Assembly: GCA_012295225.1 (NCBI GenBank)
Contig: WMKK01000004.1
Coordinates: forward strand, 1 to 64,000
Source of the DNA: Ostreococcus mediterraneus
Lineage: Eukaryota > Chlorophyta > Mamiellophyceae > Mamiellales > Bathycoccaceae
Length of the DNA stretch: 64,000 nucleotides
Direction: 5' to 3'
Positions within the stretch are counted from its first letter, which is position 1. Every line of letters starts with the position of its first letter. The notes under the pieces were generated by a model. The model had not been told where the DNA came from, ran no database searches, and saw only the letters and a program-made list of their open reading frames with translations. The position numbers and the translations under genes were made by a program. Positions 29,360 to 37,979 of this stretch are shown here, in pieces.

Positions 29360-31729
29360 CTAGTGCGCGAGATCTGCGCGCGTGGCGAGCACGCGAGCGA
29401 TGGAGGCGTTATCGAGCGCGTCGACGTCGAGCCCACGTTTTGAGACGACTAGGTTAACCCCGGCGTCGTCATTATTCATCAATGCCGCGCGAATTTCTTT
29501 CGCCAACGCGACGTCGCACGTGAGTAATGATATGGCTTCGTGTAATACTCGGGTTTTTGCGTAGCACACGCGCTGTCGAGTGACGTAGGGGGCGAAGATG
29601 TCGACAAATGCGCGCGCGTCGCGACGCATTTGACGCGCTCCGCTCGGCGTAAACGTCGCGACTTCAATCACGCGTTTGACCATGGTTGATGCGGCTGTCG
29701 TGGCAATGGCGCGCCAACACGCGTTGAATGCCGCGTGACCAAGCGCGGAGCGTGCAATTTCGATGCGTTCACGCAACGGGCCGAGTGCGGCGAGGATGAA
29801 CCCGCTCGGCGCGACGCGCGGCGTCTCTTCGTCTTCGTCTTCGTCTTCGTCTGTGTCTTCGTCTTCGTCACCTTTGCGCGCGTACACGCCCACATGCGAT
29901 TCACCGACGAACACGTCACCGATGATTTTATCAGTAAACTGTGCGCACGCCGCTTCGGCGATTGCGTCGGTCCAACGCGAGACGAATTTCTCAAACTTTT
30001 CGGCGCGCGCTTCAAAGACAACGTCGCCGCCAAATTCCAAAACCGACGTTTCATCCGCCATGGCGCGACACATGTGCGCGACGAACGCACAGGCGTTGAT
30101 TGCGCTTGCGATGACGTGCGTACCGTTCGACCCAGCGCGCCAACTCCCGCTCGCGGCGACGAGCGAGCCTAAACCGCGCGTTCCGACGGCGCGACGTTCG
30201 CACGCGTCTAAGAAATCATCCAGCACCGGCGCCGCGACGCGCTTGATAAAATACAACCGCCAATCCACGCGCGACAGCCCTTGTGCGCCTTCGATGGCGT
30301 TTCTAATCTCACCCAATATAATTTCCGCAACGCTAGGAGCTTTAAATTCAACATCACCGTCGTCAATGAGCGCAAAAACGCGTCTAGTCCAACGCTTTTC
30401 ATCGCGCCACGCTGCGCTCGAGCGCTCGAGCGCGTGTTCGAACTCTATGCCCATCCAAGCCTCGGCGTGCGCTTGGTTATGTAATAACGCATCGAGCGTG
30501 CGCGGGGTATCGCTCGTGGCGTAGGCGTTCTTCGACACGGCGTCGTCGAAACTCTTGCATTCATCCGCGACGTGCAACCACCACGGATCCTCGCTCGCGG
30601 CGCACGCGACGCAAATGTGCGTGCGTACAACTTCCGCCACCGCGTGCACGAGATGAGACAAATAATTCCTCGTCACGAGCACAGCGGATTTCGGGCTATC
30701 GACGAACACGACGCGTTCGAGTTCGGCGCGCACGGCGGATGGCGTTTGCGTAGTTAATTCCTTGGCGCACGCGAATAAGCGTTCGGGTCTTCGCGGGTCC
30801 TTCAACGCAGACGACGTTGTAGACAGTTCGTTGCGCGGACCGTCGCTATCGACTCTCATTCGATCATCATCTTCATCGTCCAACGCATCGTATTCGTCAC
30901 CACCAAAAGTAGCACGCAAGGCGGAGGATAACGGTTCCGCAAACGCCGCCGCGCAATCGTCCCAAACGAAACTCTCATCCCCAGCAAACCCAGCGCGCGC
31001 TTCCGACGTCGCACTCAGCGCGTGAAACGCGCGCACAACTTTCATTTCCTCCATCGCTCGATCTGTATCGTCGCCGCCATCGACGCATGTAAATGTCCAA
31101 GTAAAAGATTGTAACGCCGTCGGTCGTAAATCCGGCGGCCAACCGCTCGCACTCAACATCTCTCCAACCATTACCAATCCCGAATCTCGCGCATAATCGC
31201 ACGTTCGCGCGCCTAAATCACGCGCCACATCTATGAGCGCATTCACGACCCGCCGTTCGTCGCCATCGATCGCTGAATCGATCGACATGGCTCGAAATCT
31301 CGCCGACGCGCTCGCGCACTCGCTCGCCGCGCGTTCAATCTTCAACCAACTCGCATCGTCCTCCTCGATCTCGCTCACGCTCGATGCGCACGCGCACGCG
31401 CGTTCAAGCGTGCGCGAAATGTTCGCGAGCGCATTTGCGACGTCTGCCGCGCGCGCCAGCGTCGTCGCCGTCGTCAGAGACGTCGATGTGAGTCTCGAAT
31501 CTGTCTCTCTCTCATTGTCTTCATCATCACCTTTCACGTCGTCGGTGCGCCATAAACGCGCCCGCGCGAGACGCACGGCGTCGACGTAGGCGCGTTTTGC
31601 ATCCACCACCGCGTCGGCGGTCGCGTCCGACGCGGTGTGCGCGCGCATGAGTGACGTGTGTCTCGCGACACCCGCGCGTGTTTTAAACCGTCGACGTCGG
31701 CGTCGGCGTCGGCGCGGAATCGAAGACAT
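29360..31729 (-). CDS. RINT1/TIP20 (MAG2)-like vesicle-tethering protein
   Basis: A 789-aa helical protein. Blocks resembling RINT1/TIP20 proteins are SASGWPPDLRP near the middle, the aromatic stretch PWWLHVADECKSFD, LNHQ-type AWMGIEFEHALERSSAAW, and the C-terminal LSRVDWRLYFIKRVAAPVLDDF and MVKRVIEVATFTPSGARQMRRD with VFAPY-like DIFAPYV. RINT1/Tip20/MAG2 belong to the Dsl1/NRZ complex tethering Golgi-derived vesicles at the ER. An acidic Glu/Asp repeat (DEDEDTDEDEDEDEE) is inserted late in the protein. It begins with an Arg run. Assignment rests on motif order, so it is moderate. Confidence 0.75.
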   Translation of the reverse strand: MSSIPRRRRRRRRRFKTRAGVARHTSLMRAHTASDATADAVVDAKRAYVDAVRLARARLWRTDDVKGDDEDNERETDSRLTSTSLTTATTLARAADVANALANISRTLERACACASSVSEIEEDDASWLKIERAASECASASARFRAMSIDSAIDGDERRVVNALIDVARDLGARTCDYARDSGLVMVGEMLSASGWPPDLRPTALQSFTWTFTCVDGGDDTDRAMEEMKVVRAFHALSATSEARAGFAGDESFVWDDCAAAFAEPLSSALRATFGGDEYDALDDEDDDRMRVDSDGPRNELSTTSSALKDPRRPERLFACAKELTTQTPSAVRAELERVVFVDSPKSAVLVTRNYLSHLVHAVAEVVRTHICVACAASEDPWWLHVADECKSFDDAVSKNAYATSDTPRTLDALLHNQAHAEAWMGIEFEHALERSSAAWRDEKRWTRRVFALIDDGDVEFKAPSVAEIILGEIRNAIEGAQGLSRVDWRLYFIKRVAAPVLDDFLDACERRAVGTRGLGSLVAASGSWRAGSNGTHVIASAINACAFVAHMCRAMADETSVLEFGGDVVFEARAEKFEKFVSRWTDAIAEAACAQFTDKIIGDVFVGESHVGVYARKGDEDEDTDEDEDEDEETPRVAPSGFILAALGPLRERIEIARSALGHAAFNACWRAIATTAASTMVKRVIEVATFTPSGARQMRRDARAFVDIFAPYVTRQRVCYAKTRVLHEAISLLTCDVALAKEIRAALMNNDDAGVNLVVSKRGLDVDALDNASIARVLATRADLAH

Positions 31730-31792
31730 GTACAGAGCTACACTACAGTTGTACGCTAGACTACACTACACACCGCGATGGATGTACGGTGG

Positions 31793-33124
31793 CTATTGAA
31801 AGAATAACACGTTGCCGAGTTCGCTCGAGCGCGCGCCGCAGGAATTGACGATGATTTTGGTGGGAAATACGCGCAGGAGCCGCGCCTGCGTGGCGGTAAC
31901 TTCGGCGAACCGCACGCGACCTGGATAAATATCAACTGGGTCTTCAAGCACCGGTGCGTTGACGAGAGATGGACGCATGGCGAGAGCGATGCGTTCGTAG
32001 ACGTCGCGGGCGCGAATTCGCCTCGAGTAACCGGCGTAATCAACCAAAAACGAACGCTGGCTGACGCTCGCGTTCTTTCCATCATCCTCGTCGTCGTTGT
32101 CGTGAGTGACGCTATCTAGATCGTGTACGACGCGCGCGGTCGTGTCACCCATGATGGAGTTTTGACCATTTACGACGTGCGCGCCGTCGTTCCATCGTCT
32201 CGCGAGCGTCCCGTACGGGAGCGCCACGGCGTCGCGCGTGAAATCCACGGTATTTTCCCTCCTAAACGTCTCCATCGCGCGCTCAAACGCGCGCTTGGGC
32301 TGCGAGCCAAAGAATGTAATGCCGTGATAGTCGTTCCACACCCGACGGAAGAACGCAATCGCGCGATCATCGATTCGCATGAGAACCGCACCCATCTTCG
32401 CGGCACCGATTTCGTCGCCAGTGAAAAACAACACGCGCGACGCGAAAACATCTTCACCAACCGCTCGCTCAACCCGACGCAATAGCTCATCCGGGGAGAC
32501 ACTAAAATCATCAATCACTACATCCCCCGAGATGAACAACGCCCATTTCGTGCGCGAACCCGCACATAACGCGTGCTCCATTGCCGCGCTCGCCGAGTTC
32601 CACGTCGACGACCGACTCGCGTCGTGCGCAATTAATCGCACGCAAAACCTCACCCCATCGTGTGCGCGCACGTATTTCAACGTATGCCGCATCAAATCAT
32701 CAATTATCCCCACGTAAACATTCGATAATGACGTATATATGGCAAATGTGGCATCATTTGAAGACGCGCCGTAACATCGTCTGGCGTCGCCTCGCGCGGC
32801 GTCCCGCGTCGATCCTTCCCGCCACGACAGGTTCGTCTCGCGCTTTCGCGCCTCACGCATGGCATTAATCGACGCAGTGTTATCGTATCCATCCACCGTG
32901 CGCATCGCGCGCGCAGGCGCGGTCCACGCGCGCGCATAGGCGCCGATAACGCGTCCGATGATGAGCGCTAGCGCAATCATCACCGTCGCCATCATCACGC
33001 ATTTCCTCGACAGCACGTGCGCCAATCGACGCGGAGCACCCGTGGCGCGCGGGGACGAGCCCTGAGAGCGCCACGATGGCGCGCGTGCGCCCCCGCGCGG
33101 GCTCATACGCGGGCTCGATTTCAT
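31793..33124 (-). CDS. Type II membrane glycosyltransferase-like protein
   Basis: A 443-aa protein with a single anchor at about residues 43-62 (MMATVMIALALIIGRVIGAY) after a basic Ser/Pro/Arg tail. The lumenal domain has FAIYTSLSNVYVGIID, FCVRLIAHDASRSSTW, an acidic strand-end WALFISGDVVIDDF reminiscent of a GT-A DxD site, and KMGAVLMRIDDRAIAFFRRVWND, like the acceptor-loop block of GT34-type enzymes. Exact family not assigned. The open frame extends to a TTG at 33169 that would overlap the divergent DUF547 gene; ATG 33124 leaves 35 bp between the two starts. Confidence 0.65.
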   Translation of the reverse strand: MKSSPRMSPRGGARAPSWRSQGSSPRATGAPRRLAHVLSRKCVMMATVMIALALIIGRVIGAYARAWTAPARAMRTVDGYDNTASINAMREARKRETNLSWREGSTRDAARGDARRCYGASSNDATFAIYTSLSNVYVGIIDDLMRHTLKYVRAHDGVRFCVRLIAHDASRSSTWNSASAAMEHALCAGSRTKWALFISGDVVIDDFSVSPDELLRRVERAVGEDVFASRVLFFTGDEIGAAKMGAVLMRIDDRAIAFFRRVWNDYHGITFFGSQPKRAFERAMETFRRENTVDFTRDAVALPYGTLARRWNDGAHVVNGQNSIMGDTTARVVHDLDSVTHDNDDEDDGKNASVSQRSFLVDYAGYSRRIRARDVYERIALAMRPSLVNAPVLEDPVDIYPGRVRFAEVTATQARLLRVFPTKIIVNSCGARSSELGNVLFFQ

Positions 33125-33159
33125 CAATGGCGCGCGATGATGATGACGCGAGGCGCTGA

Positions 33160-34545
33160 ATGACGTCAAAGTGTGGCATGCCGACGACGCGCGTGACCGT
33201 GGTCACCGTCATCGACGACGCGGATGCGACCCATACGCAACGGTGCGCGTCGGCGACGGTGCGATTGATCGAGCTCGTGCACGCGCGGGCGAATATCTCG
33301 CCGAGATATGTGCGCGTGTTGTGTGTGCCAACGCGTGAGCTGACGGAAAGATTGCGCGATATTCGCGCCGCCATGGCGCTCAAGTCGAATGTACCGTCGC
33401 GGATAAACGTCACGCCAATGGAGTTGACGTTTCCGTGCGTGTTTTTTAATGTATATGCCATGGGTGGGGAGAAAGAGTTTGAAAAGTTGATTAAGATGGA
33501 TGGACCGGCGGCGGTATCGCGCGCGGCGTTGGCAACGAATGATGACGTGTTTGGCGCCCACGATGGCGCGCTCGATGTGTTCAATCGCGCATTTGTCATT
33601 GGTGACGTGGTGGATGGCGACGCGTACGTTCGCAGCGCGCGACGATCGGTGATGGAACGAACGCCGAGTCGAACGACGCGTCGGGTCGACGGATGTCTGG
33701 TGCTCAACGATGATGTGGGTTCCACGAGCGGCGACGCGACGAAGGATTCGTACGCGCCAGAGCAAGTTGTGAGCGAATTACTCGAGCTCTTACGCAGCGC
33801 CGATGGTGAACATGAAGACGCATTAAAGGAGCTCAAAAGCAAGTGCGCGGCGGTTTCGAGCCGATTCCGCTCAGCGACGCCGCTCAGAACCATCGTGGAT
33901 GAAAACATGCGTAAATCGTTCCTGCTCAATCTTTACAACGCAGCGGTGAAACATGCGATATTAATTCATGGCGTGCCGACGAATTCGAGCATCGCGCGCG
34001 CGAGGTTCTATCGTCACAATGGCTACGACGTTGGCGGCGAATTTTACTCGCTCGACGACATTGAGCACGGATTGCTCCGCGCCGACGCGCCGCATCCTTC
34101 GTCAGGCGCGTTATCTCGCGTCTTCTTCGGCCGCCGCCGTAGTTATTTTACTGCAGGCGACGTGCGCGCGAGAGCGGCGATGGAGACACGCGATGCGAGG
34201 ATTCATTTTGCGTTGAACTGCGGCGCCACGTCGTGTCCGCCAGTTCGGATGTATGACGCGGCAAAATTAAATCAACAACTTGACCTCGCCGCGCGAGCGT
34301 ACATCAACGCCACGACGCGTGTAACGGAAACCAAAAACTCTGGACGCTACGTCGTCGAGTTGTCAAAGTTGTTCAAATGGTACGCGAGTGATTTTACGGA
34401 TGATGGACGCGGGAAAGCGCGAGACGTGTTACGCTTTGTCGCTCGATTCTTAAACGACAACGGCACCACCGCGCACGCTTTAGATCAACCGAAGTCGGTG
34501 TGGCGCATCACGTACGCACCGTATGATTGGACCATGTCGCCGTAA
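33160..34545 (+). CDS. DUF547-domain protein
   Basis: A 461-aa protein whose C-terminal half (about residues 230-450) is a DUF547 domain: FLLNLYNAAVKHAILIHG, HGLLRADAPHP, the signature IHFALNCGATSCPPVRMY and LSKLFKWYASDFTDDG. DUF547 proteins are widespread in plants and bacteria, and their biochemical role is unsettled. The N-terminal ~130 residues start with MTSKCGMPTTRVTVVTVIDD and may form a separate small alpha/beta domain, which I cannot classify. A Ser/Asp segment and a helix (EQVVSELLELLRSADGEHED) link the parts. Confidence 0.82.
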   Translation: MTSKCGMPTTRVTVVTVIDDADATHTQRCASATVRLIELVHARANISPRYVRVLCVPTRELTERLRDIRAAMALKSNVPSRINVTPMELTFPCVFFNVYAMGGEKEFEKLIKMDGPAAVSRAALATNDDVFGAHDGALDVFNRAFVIGDVVDGDAYVRSARRSVMERTPSRTTRRVDGCLVLNDDVGSTSGDATKDSYAPEQVVSELLELLRSADGEHEDALKELKSKCAAVSSRFRSATPLRTIVDENMRKSFLLNLYNAAVKHAILIHGVPTNSSIARARFYRHNGYDVGGEFYSLDDIEHGLLRADAPHPSSGALSRVFFGRRRSYFTAGDVRARAAMETRDARIHFALNCGATSCPPVRMYDAAKLNQQLDLAARAYINATTRVTETKNSGRYVVELSKLFKWYASDFTDDGRGKARDVLRFVARFLNDNGTTAHALDQPKSVWRITYAPYDWTMSP

Positions 34546-34592
34546 TCGAATGCGATGATGGATTTGAAGGTAAAAATCGGAAAGAATCCAAG

Positions 34593-35348
34593 ATGCGGCG
34601 CTCAAACGTCGTCAGTGCGGGACGCGCGTCTTTCTTTGTGAGGGAAATGACTGCATCCCTATCGCGCTTGTCGACAGTCGTCCTCGTCAAGCGCGTGACA
34701 CGCACATGCATGACGCGCACGCGCGCGGCGGCGGCGAATGACTTGGTGCTCGTCGACGAGTTTGACCGCGTGCTCGGGTACGACAACCGAAAGGACGTCG
34801 TTCGCGCACGAGCTCGCGGCCGTGGCGTCTACGCCATCATCACCAGGCGTGCAAAATCGAGCTCTGGCGACGGATATGACGTTGAAGTCTTAGTGACGAA
34901 GCGCAGCGAGATGAAGGACGCGTACCCGGGACGTTATTGCGTGTGCACGAGCGGCGCGTGCGAGCGCGCCGAAGGTGGTGCGTACGACGCCACGATTCAA
35001 AGGGAGATTATTGAAGAGCTCGGTGAGGCGTTTGCGGCGTCGTGCGCGATTGCACCGATGTTATTTCGGTTCGCGTACGAGGATAAGGTGATGCGGATCT
35101 TTGGCGCGGCATATGAGGTGACGTGCTCGGGCGAGGCGACGCCGGCGTTTGCCGACGGCGAAGTCACTTGGGCCGAGTTTATGCCGCTACGACGCGCGCA
35201 AGAGATGCTTTTAGAAGCCGAAAACGACAGCGGCGGAATACAGTTTACCCCGATCGGCCGGTACGTGCTCGGGGCGTATCTAGCGTACAAGCTGCGTGGA
35301 GCTACGCCAGACGTGGACTGGAACAAGCGCGCGTTCGGAGGCGACTAG
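34593..35348 (+). CDS. Nudix hydrolase, probably organelle-targeted
   Basis: A 251-aa protein. The first ~47 residues are basic and Ser/Thr-rich (a presequence). The Nudix fold begins at LVLVDEFDRVLGYDNRKDVV and the Nudix box reads GACERAEGGAYDATIQREII followed by EELGE. The usual box is G-x5-E-x7-RE-x2-EE-x-G; here nine residues separate the first E from RE. The order resembles bacterial YfcD and IPP-isomerase-like Nudix proteins. Substrate is unknown. The open frame starts at a TTG (34527) overlapping the end of the DUF547 gene; the first ATG is 34593. Same-strand gene 47 bp after DUF547. Confidence 0.83.
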   Translation: MRRSNVVSAGRASFFVREMTASLSRLSTVVLVKRVTRTCMTRTRAAAANDLVLVDEFDRVLGYDNRKDVVRARARGRGVYAIITRRAKSSSGDGYDVEVLVTKRSEMKDAYPGRYCVCTSGACERAEGGAYDATIQREIIEELGEAFAASCAIAPMLFRFAYEDKVMRIFGAAYEVTCSGEATPAFADGEVTWAEFMPLRRAQEMLLEAENDSGGIQFTPIGRYVLGAYLAYKLRGATPDVDWNKRAFGGD

Positions 35349-35436
35349 CGAGAGATGATGAATACGCGTATGGACTTTCGTGATGTAAAAAAATGTACTA
35401 CTACCTACAGTAATAAAAGTGATGCTGCTTCATCAG

Positions 35437-36618
35437 TCAGTTTCTGACGCCATCCGTGCGCGTGGCTTGGCCAACGACTTCCGACATTCTCTCATACCAG
35501 GGCGAACACGTCGTATTATCCATGACATCCTTAAACGTCTCAAACGTCTTCACCGCACGTAACACCCCAAACATGGCTAAATCCGCATTGTTCGGCGCGT
35601 TACCACCACAAAACTTCTTCGCCCCCACGCCTTCGCTGATGAATTTATTCACTTCAAAGTATAAATCCGCGCGTTCGTCTTCGATGCCGTGTCGCTTCTT
35701 CAACACCCGGTGCGCGATGACGTACATCGATGCCGCGCCCACCCATCGCGCGCTCTCGCGCTCGAAAAATCCGAAATTCCCTCTCTGCGTGATGTAATCG
35801 AATGACTTCACCGCCTCAGCCCAGGTGCGATAAATATTCGGCGTTAACACGTGCACGAAACGTTCGTCAACCCACGCCAGCCACTTACGCTCCTCCTCTA
35901 CGTACGCCTTTGATTTCTTCCCCGACCACGACGTGCCGTTCGCATCAATCCTCGCCGTGAGTTCACGCATAATGCTCGTCGAATCATTCAATTGCTCGTC
36001 GCCCACGAGCACGATGGGCACTTTAGAGTACCCATCCTTGGAAAATTTCAGCTCGCCCTTTGTCAGCGGGTTCACCTCCACCACGTCGTACGGCACGTCA
36101 TGGTAATCCAAAAACGCCTTCACCTTGTTACAGAATGGACACACGTCATATTGGTACAGCGTAACTTTGGCACCACCGAGCGCGGCGTGCGCGGCGCTCG
36201 TGGGTTTCGGTTTCGAGTCAGCCGCCGCGACTTTCGCCTCGGCGAGCGCGACGGCGGAACACGCAAACCCACCCACCGCGATCGCCGCCATCGCCACCGC
36301 ACCGCGCGAAAACGACGACGACGACGATGCCTGCGCGTGCGACGCCATCGTCGGCGCTCGCGACGCCGCGCCGTCGCGTGCGAGCGCGGACATTGAAGAT
36401 GATGGCGTTGTCACGCACTGTGACGTCGATGCGCGCGATGCGTTCGCAAACGCGCGCGACGCCGCCCCTGGCGCCGCACCGTGGCGCATCGTCGTCAACA
36501 CTCGTCTCTGCATCGTACCAAGCGCGCTGGGCGTCGAATGTGCGCGTGCGAAACCGTCGCCGCGCGTCGGTGAATGCCGCAGTGCGCGTCTCACGCCGCG
36601 ACAAAACAATCGCGCCAT
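35437..36618 (-). CDS. Membrane-associated prostaglandin E synthase 2-like GRX/GST protein
   Basis: A 393-aa protein with a long Ser/Ala/Arg N-terminus, one hydrophobic segment (AVAMAAIAVGGFACSAVALA, about 109-128), a glutaredoxin-like domain with the CPFC pair (VTLYQYDVCPFCNKVKAFLD) and the cis-Pro loop YSKVPIVLVG. A C-terminal GST helical domain follows (WVDERFVHVLTPNIYRTWAE, FGVLRAVKTFETF). This is the PTGES2 family architecture; in algae it is probably a glutathione-dependent redox enzyme rather than a prostaglandin synthase. The ATG overlaps the ATG of the divergent PC4 gene in one CATG, so a downstream Met (such as MASHAQ) may be the real start. Confidence 0.82.
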   Translation of the reverse strand: MARLFCRGVRRALRHSPTRGDGFARAHSTPSALGTMQRRVLTTMRHGAAPGAASRAFANASRASTSQCVTTPSSSMSALARDGAASRAPTMASHAQASSSSSFSRGAVAMAAIAVGGFACSAVALAEAKVAAADSKPKPTSAAHAALGGAKVTLYQYDVCPFCNKVKAFLDYHDVPYDVVEVNPLTKGELKFSKDGYSKVPIVLVGDEQLNDSTSIMRELTARIDANGTSWSGKKSKAYVEEERKWLAWVDERFVHVLTPNIYRTWAEAVKSFDYITQRGNFGFFERESARWVGAASMYVIAHRVLKKRHGIEDERADLYFEVNKFISEGVGAKKFCGGNAPNNADLAMFGVLRAVKTFETFKDVMDNTTCSPWYERMSEVVGQATRTDGVRN

Positions 36619-37900
36619 GACCACCGCGTATTACGACGCCGCGCGCACGGCGCGCGTCACGAAAGAACTCCTCGTGACGATGGATCTCGAGCGCGTGAGC
36701 GAGCGCATGGTGCGCGACGCCGTGCGCGCGAAACTTCGTGCGAATGATGACGCGCTCGGTGATGCCGGTGATTCAAATCACGACGACGGCGGCGTGTGCG
36801 CGACGCGCGACGTCGACCCGAACGTCATTAAACGCACGATCGATGAGTTTCTCACCCATGGCACGGTTGGTGAGCCGTACGAGGTGCCGTGGCGCGATGC
36901 GGCGGACGCGCGCGCGAATCCCATCAAAAGCGAGCGAACGCCAGACACGTTTGCGACGTCGCCGCCGCTCGTGAAGCGCATGAAGCGCGAGAGCGAGAGC
37001 GAGGACGCGAGGGTGACGCTGCCGTATGTATCGTCGTCGCCGGTGGCGGCGAGCGCGGCGGTGGAAGGTGGAGATGCGGATAGGAAGCGCGTATTGAACG
37101 CGACGCGCGCGCTCGGAGCCGACGGCGGTTCGGCCAAGGACATCGCAAAGTTTACCAAGCTCGATAAGAGCGGCGTGAATAAGATTTTGTACGCGTTGGC
37201 GTCGTCGGGGATTGTGATGCAGGTTGGCGGTGATGGTGGAGCGCCCGTGTGGGTGGCTCGGGAGGAGATGGGGGCGCGCGCGACGAGTTCGGGAGCGACG
37301 ACGATGCCGGCGATGCCGGCGATGTCGCAGTCGCATTCGCAATCGTACGTAGAACACGCGGCGTCGGGCACGGTTCCGCCCGCTGCAGCGCGCGTGGTGT
37401 CGATACCGTCGTCGTCGCCATCGCGCACGGTGGCGAGCACGAGTGCTGGGACAACTGCTGAGGCTGTGGAGGGACAAGTTGCGGAATTGTCGACGACAAA
37501 GCGACTCGTCGTTCGCAAGTTTAAAAGCGCAACGCTCGTGGATATTCGAGAGTACTATCAGAAAACCAAAGGCGAAGGACCGTGGTTACCGGGTAAGAAG
37601 GGGATTTCTTTGAATGCGTCCCAGTGGCAGGCGCTGTCAAAGGCGATGGGGTCGATTCCAGACGCCATGGCTGAAGCCGAACGATCGAAGAACGAAGTCA
37701 CAGTGTGCGATTTGGGCGGAAATAGAAAATGCACGGCGAGCGTGTACAAGGGTATGGTTTTACTGAACGTTCGAGAGTACTATGAAAAGAACGGCGTGTT
37801 GTGTCCAGGAGCGAAAGGCGTGGCGTTGAGCAAGGACGCGGCGATGAAATTTCTCGAAAGCGTCGAACGCGTCGACGCCGCCGTCGAAGCGCTCGGATGA
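36617..37900 (+). CDS. DEK_C / winged-helix / double PC4 (SUB1-like) transcription coactivator
   Basis: A 427-aa protein. The N-terminus (about residues 10-75) looks like a DEK_C/KELP-type helical domain: ELLVTMDLERVSERMVRDAV and DPNVIKRTIDEFL. Residues ~155-205 form a small winged helix similar to Z-alpha folds (RVLNATRALGADGGSAKDIA, then KLDKSGVNKILYALASSG). Two PC4 single-strand-DNA-binding domains follow, about 290-350 (VVRKFKSATLVDIREYYQK, GISLNASQWQAL) and 356-425 (SVYKGMVLLNVREYYEKNG, GVALSKDAAMKFL). PC4/SUB1 proteins act with RNA polymerase II and bind ssDNA. KELP has one DEK_C and one PC4; the winged helix and second PC4 make this arrangement unusual. Starts inside the CATG shared with the mPGES-2-like gene. 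Confidence 0.85.
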   Translation: MTTAYYDAARTARVTKELLVTMDLERVSERMVRDAVRAKLRANDDALGDAGDSNHDDGGVCATRDVDPNVIKRTIDEFLTHGTVGEPYEVPWRDAADARANPIKSERTPDTFATSPPLVKRMKRESESEDARVTLPYVSSSPVAASAAVEGGDADRKRVLNATRALGADGGSAKDIAKFTKLDKSGVNKILYALASSGIVMQVGGDGGAPVWVAREEMGARATSSGATTMPAMPAMSQSHSQSYVEHAASGTVPPAAARVVSIPSSSPSRTVASTSAGTTAEAVEGQVAELSTTKRLVVRKFKSATLVDIREYYQKTKGEGPWLPGKKGISLNASQWQALSKAMGSIPDAMAEAERSKNEVTVCDLGGNRKCTASVYKGMVLLNVREYYEKNGVLCPGAKGVALSKDAAMKFLESVERVDAAVEALG

Positions 37901-37979
37901 TTCTCCGGCGCGTAAATGTGAAACAAACGAAACGTGAAATGTACAAATGATGGTTGCTGGTTATGCACGCGCGCGCCTC

